NCBI RefSeq assembly: GCF_900113325.1
Contig: NZ_FOOY01000017.1
Span: forward strand, 16,648 to 80,647
DNA: 64,000 nt
Direction: 5' to 3'
DNA from: Sporolactobacillus nakayamae
GTDB taxonomy: Bacteria > Bacillota > Bacilli > Bacillales > Sporolactobacillaceae
In this document: positions 34,101-43,613 of the stretch, one piece after another
How the letters are laid out: each line of letters begins with the position of its first letter
Numbering within the stretch: the stretch's first letter is position 1
The notes under the pieces: model-generated
The model's database searches: none
The model's input: only the letters and a program-made list of their open reading frames with translations
What the model was told of the DNA's origin: nothing
Position numbers and translations under genes: made by a program

Positions 34101-34905
34101 CGACCTGTAACTCTTGGAACGCGCGGAGTTCTTCAGTCAATGTATCCTCATAAGCGGCGGGACCGCCGGGCTGGCCGCACAGCCGAACTGCTTCCCGAAG
34201 TGCATGTATGGATCCGGAAATATGGTGAACAAGCGATTTTTTCAATTCGGTTACCCATCCGAATTGATCCAGCGTTTTCGCACCGTTAACATGATAGGCT
34301 TCAGCCATTTGGTCAAGCCAGCGCTCCGGCCATGGATGACTCATGGAAAACTCATAGATGCGCAGGAGCAGCTGACTCATTGCGTCATCGCTTCGATCGT
34401 TTGAATAGCGGTCAACCAGACGGTAAAATTCAGGATCATCCGATGTGTAGTATTCTTCTAAAAGTTCATCAAGAACCTCTTCACGCAGCAATGCCGTCTC
34501 CGTCTCATCAAGCAGACGAAAGCCGGGATCAAGGTCCAAAAAATAGTAATAGTGTTTGACCACTGACATGCAAAAGGCGTGTAGCGTCATGATTGACGCT
34601 TTTCCCAGCAAGCCCTGCTGGCGACGCAAGAATAAGTTCTCAGGTTCTTCACTAAGACGCTGATCAAGTGCTTTGCCAATCCGCTCTCTCATTTCTGACG
34701 CCGCGGCTTTTGTGAAGGTGACAATCAGCAGATCATCAATATTTACCCTTTGTTCAGGATCCGTCATTTTTTGAATGATACGTTCCACAAGAACCGCTGT
34801 TTTCCCCGATCCGGCCGCGGCGGCGACAAGCAAGTCGTGACCGCTTTCGGTGATCGCTCGCCATTGTGCATCTGTCCATTGCGTTTCTTTCGGTTTAATG
34901 CTCAT
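31159..34905 (-). CDS. addA: ATP-dependent helicase/nuclease subunit A
   Basis: UvrD-like helicase and nuclease of the AddAB complex, which resects double-strand breaks for RecA. It has 1248 aa. Walker A is VAAAAGSGKT, motif II VDEYQDTN, motif III-type GDVKQSIYGFR, motif VI YVAVTRAKEKL. The C-terminal nuclease motif reads GLILLDYKTDH. The ATG at 34905 follows GGAGGAG and overlaps addB by 11 bp. It is the second gene of the repair operon and all helicase and nuclease motifs appear intact. Confidence 0.97.
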   Translation of the reverse strand: MSIKPKETQWTDAQWRAITESGHDLLVAAAAGSGKTAVLVERIIQKMTDPEQRVNIDDLLIVTFTKAAASEMRERIGKALDQRLSEEPENLFLRRQQGLLGKASIMTLHAFCMSVVKHYYYFLDLDPGFRLLDETETALLREEVLDELLEEYYTSDDPEFYRLVDRYSNDRSDDAMSQLLLRIYEFSMSHPWPERWLDQMAEAYHVNGAKTLDQFGWVTELKKSLVHHISGSIHALREAVRLCGQPGGPAAYEDTLTEELRAFQELQVDSKSDWETIRSAFLSLSFGKLKAIRGKDVDTALKDQVKKMRDNIKGKTAELQQQWFAGSSEECLRDLSDMAPSVDLIVELVKAFAERFKKEKRRKVVLDFSDLEHECLAVLRAEGSSMGHEQPSVVAEQFRARFNEVMVDEYQDTNRVQESIIQLITKDSGSGGNLFMVGDVKQSIYGFRLAEPALFIEKYKQFSRPETTGQVIDLSNNFRSRQEIIDGANFIFRQTMDEAVGGVTYDDAAELRCGANYPQENRPVDLEIIDRAGAEDDPSEHADDMDASELEAAAIGDRIQAMIGDGSSPSFQVFDRASGRMRGVRYRDIAILLRSASTSAAIMKDLLGRRGIPAYAELSKGYFDTVEVSVMLSVLQVIDNPEQDIPLASVLRSPIIGLNADELAAIRMAERGSGFYQALKSYTQDPKQELAQQLAIFLNKRDEWRDFSKTHSVSELIWQIYRDTGYYDYVGGLTGGTQRQANLKAFYDRARQYEKTTFRGLFRFLRFIERMRENGGDLGEARALSEQEDVVRIMTIHKSKGLEFPVVFVAGMNKRFNMRDTAQAALLHKDLGFGTKWIDPELRTSVPTLPYLAIKERMKSDAIAEELRILYVAVTRAKEKLILIGTVKDAQKQVDKCKSTLQTPDWLLPEDCRASASTFFDWVMPSVARHNGAESLHQLLDAEPDKTAISGDRSSWMVQVIVASGLSRGEGKRHELNRERLQQLEQGKSVVTHSGVQDEVAARLQWIYPESASTVSMAKQTVTEIKAQQGYFSSGTDDRLLGDSDRFSSIGRDRPQFLQQSALSAAERGTALHLLMQHLDLQKVGTTRQIKEQGLALVEKEVITDLQEQSFDYDAVVKLFQMPIGIKMRRASKVTRECPFSLALATSEVYPSWKRVSKQESVLVQGVIDCIIEDGDGLILLDYKTDHLTHRFPNQNEAIAELKRRYEVQLDLYRQAIERIWKRKVALVGLYAFDIGCFIDLTIGGNGQ

Positions 34906-37900
34906 CAATATTCTCCTCCAACTCCGCCAATTTTGCCAAGACGTCGTTATCCTTCATTCTTTTCAGCAGGCGGTATTGATTTCCGGGCTGCGACTGGTCA
35001 AAGCGGCAAACCGGGCGGAATGAACAATACGTGCATGGGACTTGTCCGTTACTTTTAAAAGGTGTGATGGACACATCTCCGTCAATAATCTTGCATCCGA
35101 CATCCGTCATCACATGGCGCGTATAACGTCGAAGTGTCGCAAAATCCTTTTCTCCCGCCAGCGAAGAGCTTTTATAGAATTCTCCGTTCTTTTTGATTCC
35201 GAACGGTGCGATATCCGAAAGCCTTCCTTCAGCGGCTTCATCTGTTAATAAAAGCGCTTCTTCATCTTCAAGCAGTAAGCCTTTCATTTTAAAATGCTTA
35301 TAAAGCTCGCGTTCCAATTGATCTTCAGGAAGCTTATCATCCAAATTAAGCAACGGATTATGCACATGGAAATAGAGCACTCCGGCAGGTTCGGCCTGCA
35401 CGCCCAGCCACTGCTTTGAATGGGTAATGATCACGTCCAGATAGGTGAGCATCTGAAGCGCAAGTCCATAATAGATTTCCGAAAGATCAAGGTTTTTCGC
35501 ACTCGATTTATAATCAATAATTCGCAAAAGCAAGCGTCCTTGTTCATCACGCGCCTGATCCACCCGATCGATTCTGCCGACAACCTCCATTTGAGCGCCA
35601 TGCTTCAAGGGAAAACTGAGTGGGGGCAGCGGACGTCCCGGACCGAAAGGAAGTTCCAGACTTACCGGGGAAAAACCGCTCGCAAGCGCGTGACGATGCA
35701 GCACGCGGGCCACTCGAGCGACGACTTGTTCCAATTTATGCTGGAGGTAGCGGTAACGATTCGAACTAGCAAGGATCTGCCGCTGCATACTCGGCGCTAA
35801 TTCGGTTACCGTCTTTGAAGCCAATTGGTCGCACTCTTCCGAAGTCAAATCTCTCCAATTCCGCTTCTCCTTCATAATTTGAGCGGTCATTTGCTTGATT
35901 GCCAAATGAAAAAGTTGACCAATATCCGGTGCGGCGATTTGAAATACTTCGCGTTCTCTGAGCTGTAGGCCGTAGGATGCGAACTGCGAGAAAGGACAGG
36001 AATTGAACTTTTCCATACGAGAAACACTGGTTTGAATGGTTTGCCCATATAACTCACGCGCCGCACTCGGGCTCAACTGTTCGTCATTTCGGGCAAATAA
36101 TCCGGCCAAGGCCATATGCGCCGCGCTGCCCCATTCACGATGTACCGTGAACCAATTATAAGCGTCCCACCACAGTTCGGCGATCGGATATTCGTTTTTC
36201 CATTCACGAATTTGAGCAGCCAGCGTACTTACGGTTTTCCGCGGTGAATTGATAAAAGCAAGCTGTTCCTCATTCTTCAACGTTCTCGGTTCAGCAGGTG
36301 CCAACTTCAACGTGAGATTAGGGAAAAAACGGCGGATACGCGAAATGAGCGGTGACGGTCGCAGCGACTCACCATCTTCAGAAGCAAGCGGATAAGAAAT
36401 GTATAGATGCTTCTTTGCGAGCGTCAGCGCGCGATAGATCAGCTCATTTTCCCCTGCCATCTGTTCTGATTCACCATCGGCCACAGTCATGCCTTCATCC
36501 TGGAGCAGCTCACGATCCTCTCCGGAGAAAAGTCCTTGCTCCGAAGGTTTGGCAGGCAATATCCCCTCATTCACACCTAGAAGAAAGACATCGTTCAGTT
36601 CCGACGAACGCATCCGGTCCAGGCTGCCGATCAGGACTTGATCCAACGCCGGCGGTACCATGGCAAATTCCAATGCATCCAGGCCGGTATCCACAATCTT
36701 CACAAAAAGATCGAACGGCATCTGCTCGTCACCGGCTGTCTCCACGCATTGATCGAGCAGATCAATGACCGCTTTCCATGCCTGTCCGTGCGTTTTCGAT
36801 TCGGAAAGTCGTTGCTGCTGTTCCGCGCGATTCGCCATTCGTTCCAGTTTTTCCGGAATGGTCATCTCGATCAGGAACCGGTAGAGCGCTTCACATCGTT
36901 CGGCGACTGTTGCAGCTTCTCTAAGCTGCTTCTCCAGCGAAGCGAGCGGCCGCGCGATGAGCATGCGATAGGTGTTGATGGTTGCTTCCATCTTTTTCTC
37001 AGCGTCTGACTGCTCTCTTGCCTGCTCCTCCAGACCTCTATAGATCTGATAATGCCAATCTTTGTCGTCCGTCCACTTTTTTCCATAATAACCGCGCGCG
37101 ATCACATAGTTCTCCAATTGATCCATTCCTTCACGCGCTTCATTTAAATCAAAATCAAAAGGAATCAGAAAATCAGTCTTCACACAACGAAAAATCGGCT
37201 CATAGCGCCAGTTTTGCTGAATTGCTTCAAGCGCCGAACGGATAAACTCAATCAGCGGATGATGCTTCATCGGACTCTTCTGATCAATAAAGAAAGGGAT
37301 CTGGTAATCTTGAAAAATCGTTTCAATTAAATCACGATAATCCGCGAGATTGCGAACCAGCACGGTCATTTCCCGATAACGATCTCCTCGAGCTCGGGCA
37401 CTCGTAATAATATTGCGTGCTGCCTGCTCCACTTCTTCGCGACGGTTCGCGGCCTCAGTCATCACGACTCCGTCCGTTGCCTCACTCACTTGATAAGGAT
37501 AGTGTCCGAAATGCAGATTGATGTTCCTCAACGCATCCGTTTCAGATCGGTGCACGTCTCTTTTCAAGATAATCGGTTCGATCATTTGCCCGCTCGATTC
37601 CGCCCGCTCCTTTAATTGCAAAAACAGGAGTGCAGGATGCCGGAACATCGAAAATTCGTCAGGTGCATGATCGTAGATTTGATCTGTGCCAAGTGCGATC
37701 GTAACATGCTTACACGTTGTCATCAGTTGTTCAACAACTAGCATTTCTTGCGGTGTCATCGTTTGAAAACCATCAATCCAAACATCTGACTTTTTAAGAA
37801 AGTCAGCGCCGTCTATTCGCTCAACCATTAATTTTAAATAATCTTCGCTATCAATATACTTGCCTTCCAAAGCCTGATTGAACGACTGATAGATTAATGA

Positions 37901-38392
37901 TAAGTCATGAAGCTTGTCCTTCAAGAGAAGCTGATCAGCACGATCTCCATTAATTCGTTCTGCTTCGGCGGCAATTTCTTCAGGTTCAAGACAAAAGCGC
38001 TTGAACTCGATCAGCGTATCACTGAGCAGATCATAAAATCCGCTCTGTTGCGATGCTTTTCGGAACAGACGAAAATCATGCTTGCTCTGCTCGACAATCT
38101 TACGCAACAGCATGGAAACACCGGTCGCATTCAAATGCCGACGTGTCGCTCCGCCGGATTGCTGCAGCACGCGCAAGGCGAGACGAGGCATGCTGTATAC
38201 ATTTAACCGAGTCATACCGCCCAATTCCGGTGTCGATGCCAGCGTATACTCCATGCTGAACGTCATGTGTTCGGGAACCAAATAAATGAGAGGCGTCCCA
38301 TCCGGCTGTTCTCGCAAATTTTTTCGAATCTCCGACAGACAGCTTGCGGTTTTCCCTGTTCCCGGCCGTCCCAAAATAAAACGTACAGACAT
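34895..38392 (-). CDS. addB: ATP-dependent helicase/nuclease subunit B
   Basis: Second subunit of AddAB, supplying the other nuclease and Chi recognition. It has 1165 aa from the MSVRF start (AGGAGGAGAAACT upstream; longer frame rejected). Walker A is GRPGTGKT. The C-terminal nuclease contains LRIIDYKSS, and the four cysteines that hold an iron-sulfur cluster are visible in NSCPFSQF and CTYCSFRPVCRF. First gene of the operon, with a LexA-type box in its promoter. Confidence 0.97.
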   Translation of the reverse strand: MSVRFILGRPGTGKTASCLSEIRKNLREQPDGTPLIYLVPEHMTFSMEYTLASTPELGGMTRLNVYSMPRLALRVLQQSGGATRRHLNATGVSMLLRKIVEQSKHDFRLFRKASQQSGFYDLLSDTLIEFKRFCLEPEEIAAEAERINGDRADQLLLKDKLHDLSLIYQSFNQALEGKYIDSEDYLKLMVERIDGADFLKKSDVWIDGFQTMTPQEMLVVEQLMTTCKHVTIALGTDQIYDHAPDEFSMFRHPALLFLQLKERAESSGQMIEPIILKRDVHRSETDALRNINLHFGHYPYQVSEATDGVVMTEAANRREEVEQAARNIITSARARGDRYREMTVLVRNLADYRDLIETIFQDYQIPFFIDQKSPMKHHPLIEFIRSALEAIQQNWRYEPIFRCVKTDFLIPFDFDLNEAREGMDQLENYVIARGYYGKKWTDDKDWHYQIYRGLEEQAREQSDAEKKMEATINTYRMLIARPLASLEKQLREAATVAERCEALYRFLIEMTIPEKLERMANRAEQQQRLSESKTHGQAWKAVIDLLDQCVETAGDEQMPFDLFVKIVDTGLDALEFAMVPPALDQVLIGSLDRMRSSELNDVFLLGVNEGILPAKPSEQGLFSGEDRELLQDEGMTVADGESEQMAGENELIYRALTLAKKHLYISYPLASEDGESLRPSPLISRIRRFFPNLTLKLAPAEPRTLKNEEQLAFINSPRKTVSTLAAQIREWKNEYPIAELWWDAYNWFTVHREWGSAAHMALAGLFARNDEQLSPSAARELYGQTIQTSVSRMEKFNSCPFSQFASYGLQLREREVFQIAAPDIGQLFHLAIKQMTAQIMKEKRNWRDLTSEECDQLASKTVTELAPSMQRQILASSNRYRYLQHKLEQVVARVARVLHRHALASGFSPVSLELPFGPGRPLPPLSFPLKHGAQMEVVGRIDRVDQARDEQGRLLLRIIDYKSSAKNLDLSEIYYGLALQMLTYLDVIITHSKQWLGVQAEPAGVLYFHVHNPLLNLDDKLPEDQLERELYKHFKMKGLLLEDEEALLLTDEAAEGRLSDIAPFGIKKNGEFYKSSSLAGEKDFATLRRYTRHVMTDVGCKIIDGDVSITPFKSNGQVPCTYCSFRPVCRFDQSQPGNQYRLLKRMKDNDVLAKLAELEENIDEH

Positions 38393-38473
38393 AGTTTCTC
38401 TCCTCCTGATCATCGTTCTATAAATAAAGACCCGAAATGCGGATCAAATGTTTTTCAATACATTGATACGACA

Positions 38474-38500
38474 ATTATAGCACACAGAGAACGTTTGTTC
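38474..38500 (-). promoter_or_regulatory. addB promoter with LexA/DinR box
   Basis: On the minus strand TATAAT (38474-38479) has an extended -10 TGC just before it. The sequence GAACGTTTGTTC at 38489-38500, a perfect GAAC-N4-GTTC DinR core, covers the -35 zone. A LexA dimer bound here would exclude RNA polymerase, so the addBA-sbcDC operon is probably SOS-induced. The leader is about 75 nt. Confidence 0.72.
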
Positions 38501-38538
38501 CTTTAATTGCATTTGCTGTTATTTATATGTCCAAAATC

Positions 38539-38572
38539 AAAAGCCACAGAGATTCGCACCTCTGTGGCTTTT
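38539..38572. terminator. Terminator after the thiamine-binding protein gene
   Basis: AAGCCACAGAG pairs with CTCTGTGGCTT (7-8 nt loop) followed by TTTTG on the minus strand, 33 bp after the gene stop. Confidence 0.8.
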
Positions 38573-38604
38573 ACTTTTCCTGTTCACATTGAACCGTGTA
38601 AAAT

Positions 38605-38895
38605 TCAATTCCGGTATTTACCTACTTTTTCCTCAATCGATGTACCCTGCGGACGAAAATGAATTTTCACTTCAGCCGCAACTTCATCGGCACCCGCTTC
38701 TACTGTCGCATACACGGTTTTCTTTACGACATCGAGCAGTTCGTCAAGTTCGCCTTCAAGAATCGTTTCGAGCGCAGTCACTTCGTACTTCACTCCGGAC
38801 TCTTGAATCACTTTTATCGCTTCATCAACCAGTCCGTATGTGTCCTTTTCTTTTGAAAAGGGCAGAATTTGAAGCCCTACATTACTGATTGGCAT
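38605..38895 (-). CDS. Thiamine-binding (MTH1187/DUF77) family protein
   Basis: Small cytosolic ferredoxin-fold protein of 96 aa. The pattern NVGLQILPFSKEKDTYGLVDEAI followed by YEVTALETILEGELDELLDVVKK is typical of the MTH1187/YqgV family, some members of which bind thiamine. The start at 38895 is set by GGGAGG at 8 nt; an upstream ATG in the longer frame has no ribosome site. It is 23 bp downstream of ppiB in the same direction and is probably co-transcribed. A precise role is not known. Confidence 0.85.
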   Translation of the reverse strand: MPISNVGLQILPFSKEKDTYGLVDEAIKVIQESGVKYEVTALETILEGELDELLDVVKKTVYATVEAGADEVAAEVKIHFRPQGTSIEEKVGKYRN

Positions 38896-38918
38896 CGGTA
38901 GCACCTCCCGAATTCGTT

Positions 38919-39356
38919 TTACTCTTCGTCCCAAACCTTCACGGTTTTCATAACATCGCCGTTTTGCATGGCGAGCACGGTTTCCAATCCGCTCGTTACT
39001 TGTCCGAAAACCGTATGGACACCATCCAAATGCGGTTGCGGCTCATGGACAATGAAGAACTGACATGATCCTGTGTCGCGTCCGGCATGTGCCATGGAAA
39101 GTGCCCCTGCAACATGTTTGTGCGGATTACCATCCGTCTCGCACTTGATCGTGTACCCTGCATCGCCCATCCCAGTTCCTGTCGGATCACCGCCCTGGCT
39201 GACAAAACCGGGAATAACGCGGTGAAAAGTCACCCCATTATAAAAGCCTGAGTTAGCCAGCTTCTCAAAATTAGCGACCGTATTCGGTGCATCCTCTGGG
39301 AAGAAGTCAATAGCAATCACTTCACCGTTTTCCATCGTAATTGAACCTTTTTTCAT
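38919..39356 (-). CDS. ppiB: Cyclophilin-type peptidyl-prolyl isomerase
   Basis: Cytosolic proline isomerase of 145 aa assisting protein folding. Cyclophilin motifs are complete: the catalytic arginine in [15 protein letters not shown], then [16 protein letters not shown] and [22 protein letters not shown] before ATG 39356 fixes the start; the longer open frame upstream overlaps the PAP2 end and is not used. It is the first gene of a pair with the thiamine-binding protein. Confidence 0.95.
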   Translation of the reverse strand: MKKGSITMENGEVIAIDFFPEDAPNTVANFEKLANSGFYNGVTFHRVIPGFVSQGGDPTGTGMGDAGYTIKCETDGNPHKHVAGALSMAHAGRDTGSCQFFIVHEPQPHLDGVHTVFGQVTSGLETVLAMQNGDVMKTVKVWDEE

Positions 39357-39399
39357 ATAAATCCTCCGTCCTGACACCTTATCTCGGCGCGGTTTGTCG

Positions 39400-40047
39400 T
39401 CAACGCTTTCTATTATATACAAAAATAAGGACGATCGCTGATATCCCGACGAAAAAACCGCCGGCACAATACCCTGCGAGAATATCCGTGAAATAATGGA
39501 CACGCAAAAATGGGCGGCTGAACCCGATCAGTAAGATCATCGCTACACCTAAAGCAACCCAGGCAATTCGAATCCATTTTGATTTAATCAGTGGAAGAAT
39601 AAGCAAAATCAGCAGCCCATATACAGTCGAAGCATTCATCGCGTGACCACTTGGAAAACTGTAGCCCGTCTCATGAACAAGATGCTGAAATGGCGGACGA
39701 TCCCTCATCACCCAATTTTTCAACACGCCATTAACTTCACGTTCAAGTAGAAAAATCACTGGCAACAGGATGAATGAGAGGAAATGTCTTTTAAACACTA
39801 GATAAATCATGAATAGAGCAATAATCAAGAACAAAAGTTTGCTTGAGGCGAAATCGGTAAATTTCGAAAAAAACACAATCAGCCAATGTGTTCGAATGGG
39901 ATTCAATCCTTGAATAAGCATGCGATCCAGCGCTTGAACGACAGGCTGCCGAATGGCGATAACCATGATCAGAAATAGGAGCACACAGGTTAATGTCAGC
40001 CATAACCATGGACTAAACGATTTTTTTTCGAGCTTCTTAATTGCCAC
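39400..40047 (-). CDS. PAP2-family membrane phosphatase
   Basis: Integral membrane phosphatase of 215 aa with six transmembrane segments. The three-part PAP2 signature is intact: [19 protein letters not shown] and [12 protein letters not shown]. Such enzymes remove phosphate from undecaprenyl pyrophosphate, phosphatidylglycerol phosphate or phosphatidic acid; the substrate cannot be told here. Initiation is at GTG 40047 with GGAGG 8 nt before. Divergent from the OsmC gene. Confidence 0.93.
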   Translation of the reverse strand: MAIKKLEKKSFSPWLWLTLTCVLLFLIMVIAIRQPVVQALDRMLIQGLNPIRTHWLIVFFSKFTDFASSKLLFLIIALFMIYLVFKRHFLSFILLPVIFLLEREVNGVLKNWVMRDRPPFQHLVHETGYSFPSGHAMNASTVYGLLILLILPLIKSKWIRIAWVALGVAMILLIGFSRPFLRVHYFTDILAGYCAGGFFVGISAIVLIFVYNRKR

Positions 40048-40098
40048 AACCTCTTCCTCCCAACCTAAAAGCGTGGAACCATCACAAAGTGGTAACTA

Positions 40099-40115
40099 TA
40101 TGCTACGATAGCAAC
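40099..40115. promoter_or_regulatory. Short palindrome in the PAP2/OsmC divergent region
   Basis: TGCTA and TAGCA flank CGA (40101-40113) 55 bp before the OsmC start. It could be an operator for either gene; no known consensus fits. Confidence 0.25.
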
Positions 40116-40167
40116 GGGCCCAAATAGCATGTCTCTCTTATTATTCATATCTAAGGAGATGAACTTT

Positions 40168-40614
40168 ATGACGGATTTTCATTTTACATTGAAAGGCGAA
40201 TGGACAGGATCGTGGGATGGCAAAGGCAAAATTCAAACGAATGGCTTAGCAACAGTAGTCTCCGTTGATTCTGCAATGTCCGGACAAGGTGTCGGAACAA
40301 ATCCGGATGAATTGCTGATCAGCGCGCTCGCTTCCTGTTACATGATCACGCTCGGCATCCGATTAAAGAAAGAAAAAATTGCTTATGACCATATTGAGAT
40401 CCACACCGAAGCAATCGTAACAAAAAAGGGCGGCCTTCATTTTGAGAAGGTCACACATTACCCGATCATTTATTTTCCTCAAGCACTGACAGATGCGCTT
40501 GAGGAACATTTGAACACCTGCATTCGCAAGGCGGAACAAGACTGCGTAATTGCTAAGGCTGTCAAAGGAAATGTCCGCATCTCTGTTGAGCCGAACTATG
40601 TATCCACTTTTTAA
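40168..40614 (+). CDS. OsmC-family peroxiredoxin-like protein
   Basis: Cytosolic hydroperoxide-reducing protein of the OsmC/Ohr superfamily, SACOL1771-like branch, 148 aa. The two family cysteines are seen in ALASCYMITL and EQDCVIAKAVKGN. The start at 40168 follows AAGGAG at 9 nt; a longer frame begins 39 nt earlier without a ribosome site. Its stop overlaps the stop of the convergent DUF948-like gene. It is likely to act in peroxide defence. Confidence 0.9.
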   Translation: MTDFHFTLKGEWTGSWDGKGKIQTNGLATVVSVDSAMSGQGVGTNPDELLISALASCYMITLGIRLKKEKIAYDHIEIHTEAIVTKKGGLHFEKVTHYPIIYFPQALTDALEEHLNTCIRKAEQDCVIAKAVKGNVRISVEPNYVSTF

Positions 40615-40928
40615 TTAGAACGATTTTTCACTAATGCTCTTCCTTTGCATAAAGCTACTTGAACAGTTAGCGCCGATTGTTTCGCCTGGCGAACCGTGTC
40701 TTGGACCTTGCCTTTTTTCTGACTGATATCCGATTGAATTCGTGCAAGATTCAAGGTCAACTCATTTTGTTCATTTACAATTTCTTTGGACTGATCCTGC
40801 ATCTTCGCACCGGTCTTTGATATTTTCGCCATTGACCCGTTCATACGTTTCAGTGTATTCATCACGGATACCGCAAACGCAATGAGTGAAATGATGACCA
40901 GCGTAAGACTTAAGTAAACAATAATCAT
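40611..40928 (-). CDS. DUF948-like membrane-anchored coiled-coil protein
   Basis: A protein of 105 aa with one N-terminal transmembrane segment (residues 3-24) and a helical tail in which residues 30-100 alternate charged and hydrophobic positions. It resembles the YtxG/DUF948 family, associated with general stress in Bacillus, function unknown. GGGGAG stands 7 nt before the ATG. Convergent with the OsmC gene with overlapping stops. Confidence 0.7.
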   Translation of the reverse strand: MIIVYLSLTLVIISLIAFAVSVMNTLKRMNGSMAKISKTGAKMQDQSKEIVNEQNELTLNLARIQSDISQKKGKVQDTVRQAKQSALTVQVALCKGRALVKNRSN

Positions 40929-41031
40929 TGGAGCGCTCCCCTTCCATGCTTAGCGATTATTCTAAAGATATCATACCCTATTATGGGCAAAGGATCATAG
41001 AACCATGACTGAGTCGCTCAATTTTTTTACC

Positions 41032-41061
41032 TTGTCCTTTTTCTGAACATTTTGCTATACT
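41032..41061 (+). promoter_or_regulatory. fabL promoter
   Basis: TTGTCC (41032-41037) and TATACT (41056-41061) with an 18-bp spacer and an extended TGC before the -10. No FapR-type palindrome is seen. Confidence 0.6.
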
Positions 41062-41088
41062 GAATTTGGTTTGTTTGAAACGGATTGA

Positions 41089-41868
<780 letters not shown>

Positions 41869-41889
41869 TAAGTATCGTTGGCATTGCAC

Positions 41890-41931
41890 AGGTGTCTCAA
41901 GCCAGTTTTTCGACTATGAGACACCTTTTTG
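41890..41931 (+). terminator. fabL terminator
   Basis: AGGTGTCTCA pairs with TGAGACACCT and is followed by TTTTT. Confidence 0.92.
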
Positions 41932-41978
41932 AATCATGGAATTGTTGTTTGAACAGCCTTTTGAAACCGCCTTATATG

Positions 41979-42016
41979 AAAAAAGCGAACCGGCCATTTC
42001 TCCGATTCGCTTTTTT
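41979..42016 (-). terminator. Terminator after the SOD gene
   Basis: AAAAAAGCGAA pairs with TTCGCTTTTTT directly after the SOD stop, with further partial pairing inside. Confidence 0.85.
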
Positions 42017-42018
42017 CT

Positions 42019-42582
42019 TTATTTTATGACCCCGCACAAAATTCGGGCGCCGGAGTTACCTGACGGATCCGTTGTTTGGTCGTCGCCTCTTTCATGAATG
42101 ATTAAGGCGGAACCATCTGCATCTCTTAATGAATTCGGCTTGCCTTCCTGCAAGGTTACCATCGAATTAAAAAGCACTGTTTTCACACGTCCATGACTAT
42201 CCGCAAAAATATTAACCATATCACCTGCGTGCGGACCCATCGGATTTTTTAATCCGTGTTTTTTATTGCCCGGATTGAAGTGTGCGCCCGCCGACATGAA
42301 ATCCGGAGGTGTGCAGCTGCCATATTCATGAAAATGAATGGCATGGATACCAGGCTTTAATCCTTCTGCTTCCAACTCGATACGAACGCCTTTTGGTGTT
42401 TCTGTCAGAACCGCCGTACCCATTTCTTCATTTTTCGCGTTAATCAAAGAAACAATCAGCTTCCCGCTTTGGCTGTCTTTAGCGTTTGCTTTCATTTCAG
42501 GGTGGTGCTCATAGGCGATCATAGCCAGCGCGACAATTGCGCAAAGCAGATAAACGAATTTTCGATACTTCACCCGAATCAA
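42019..42582 (-). CDS. Cu/Zn superoxide dismutase-family protein
   Basis: Extracytoplasmic SodC/YojM-type protein of 187 aa with an N-terminal membrane anchor or signal (residues 8-24). The metal-site residues are all visible in order: HFH in IHFHEYGS, bridging His in GAHFNP, HGLKNP, GPHAGDM with its Asp, and the last copper His in IIHERGDD, with disulfide Cys residues in GSC and ILCGV. Some Bacillus homologues lack copper ligands; this one seems complete, so real dismutase activity is likely. Divergent from mscL. Confidence 0.92.
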   Translation of the reverse strand: MIRVKYRKFVYLLCAIVALAMIAYEHHPEMKANAKDSQSGKLIVSLINAKNEEMGTAVLTETPKGVRIELEAEGLKPGIHAIHFHEYGSCTPPDFMSAGAHFNPGNKKHGLKNPMGPHAGDMVNIFADSHGRVKTVLFNSMVTLQEGKPNSLRDADGSALIIHERGDDQTTDPSGNSGARILCGVIK

Positions 42583-42717
42583 CCTCCTAAACGTAGGATG
42601 CTCCGATTCATTCTTTTTTACTCAAAAGGGACAGACAAAGTTTCTTTAAAAAAAATGTCGATAATGCTATGCTTTTGTTTATTATCTAAGAAAAATGATT
42701 CATACAGGAGGGCACTC

Positions 42718-43185
42718 ATGAAAACACTAAACGAATTCAAAAAATTTCTGGCACGGGGAAATGTGATTGATCTCGCCGTTGCGGTAATCATCGGTGCCGC
42801 TTTCGGACAGATTGTCAGTTCGCTTGTTAAAGACATTGTCATGCCGCCGATCGGCTTACTTCTCGGTAAAGTAGATTTCAGCAGTCTCTATATTAATTTA
42901 TCCGGACACGCATACGATAGTCTTAACGCCGCGCAAAAGGCAGGCGCTCCGACGATCAATTATGGACTTTTCATTAATAATGTGATTAATTTTCTTATTG
43001 TTTCCTTTGTTATTTTCATGGCCATTAAAGTACTGAATAAAACATCGCTAAAAAAAGCTAAGCCGGCCGCAACAAAAACATGTCCCTACTGCTTGTCGTC
43101 AATTCCGATTAAGGCGACAAAATGCGCACACTGTACAGCTGATCTTCCTGATGATGCTGAACAGGAGCAGGTGTCTTCACATTAA
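42718..43185 (+). CDS. mscL: Large-conductance mechanosensitive channel with C-terminal zinc ribbon
   Basis: Pressure-release channel, 155 aa. The core is canonical: [20 protein letters not shown], first transmembrane helix to about residue 45 ([21 protein letters not shown]), periplasmic loop, second helix about 84-105. The tail is unusual: Cys122/Cys125 and Cys136/Cys139 in CPYC...CAHC form a zinc-ribbon-like knuckle. GGAGGGCACTC sets the start at 42718; the longer upstream frame overlaps the SOD gene. A strong terminator follows. Confidence 0.95.
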   Translation: MKTLNEFKKFLARGNVIDLAVAVIIGAAFGQIVSSLVKDIVMPPIGLLLGKVDFSSLYINLSGHAYDSLNAAQKAGAPTINYGLFINNVINFLIVSFVIFMAIKVLNKTSLKKAKPAATKTCPYCLSSIPIKATKCAHCTADLPDDAEQEQVSSH

Positions 43186-43197
43186 TGTTCAATAATT

Positions 43198-43226
43198 ACC
43201 CCGGAGAAATACTTCTCCGGGGTTTA
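43198..43226 (+). terminator. mscL terminator
   Basis: An 11-bp perfect stem (43198-43208 with 43213-43223) with a 4-nt loop follows the stop by 12 bp. The T-tract is short. Confidence 0.85.
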
Positions 43227-43340
43227 ACTTTTTGATTGATTTAGAATAAAATGTGGATTTAGCCGCCATTCTTTTTATTCTTTATGTATAATAAAATAAA
43301 TGGTAATAAGTGAAACTGAAGCAAAGGTTGATGTCGATTT

Positions 43341-43613
43341 ATGAATCAATTAATGATACTAGGAATAGTATTAACTGTTTGCGGATTGGTTTTATTTTTT
43401 TTGCGCAAAAAAATAATTCCTCTAAAAAGGGCGCGGATGATTAAAAAACAGCATCTCTTTTTTATGGCGTTAAGCACTATGCTCCTGATTGCAGGTATCT
43501 ATTCCCTGCTCGCGCCGCTGCTTACCGTCATGATGGGTGCGGATTATTGGATTCTCTACTACATTGGCCTTTTTGGCTGCCTGATGCTGCTGATTTGGTT
43601 CCTGCTCCCCTAA
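43341..43613 (+). CDS. Small membrane protein of unknown function
   Basis: A protein of 90 aa with three hydrophobic segments (residues 2-21, 39-62 and 66-89) and a basic loop (RKKIIPLKRARMIKKQ) between the first two. Ribosome site is weak (AAAGGTTGATGTCGATTT). A TATAAT-like box lies near 43290. Its stop overlaps the Nudix stop by 4 bp in convergent orientation. No family recognised. Confidence 0.6.
   Translation: MNQLMILGIVLTVCGLVLFFLRKKIIPLKRARMIKKQHLFFMALSTMLLIAGIYSLLAPLLTVMMGADYWILYYIGLFGCLMLLIWFLLP

Noticed and set aside
42469..42717. N-terminal extension of MscL by 83 residues
   Set aside because: It overlaps the divergent SOD gene; the canonical [10 protein letters not shown] start has a strong ribosome site at the right distance.
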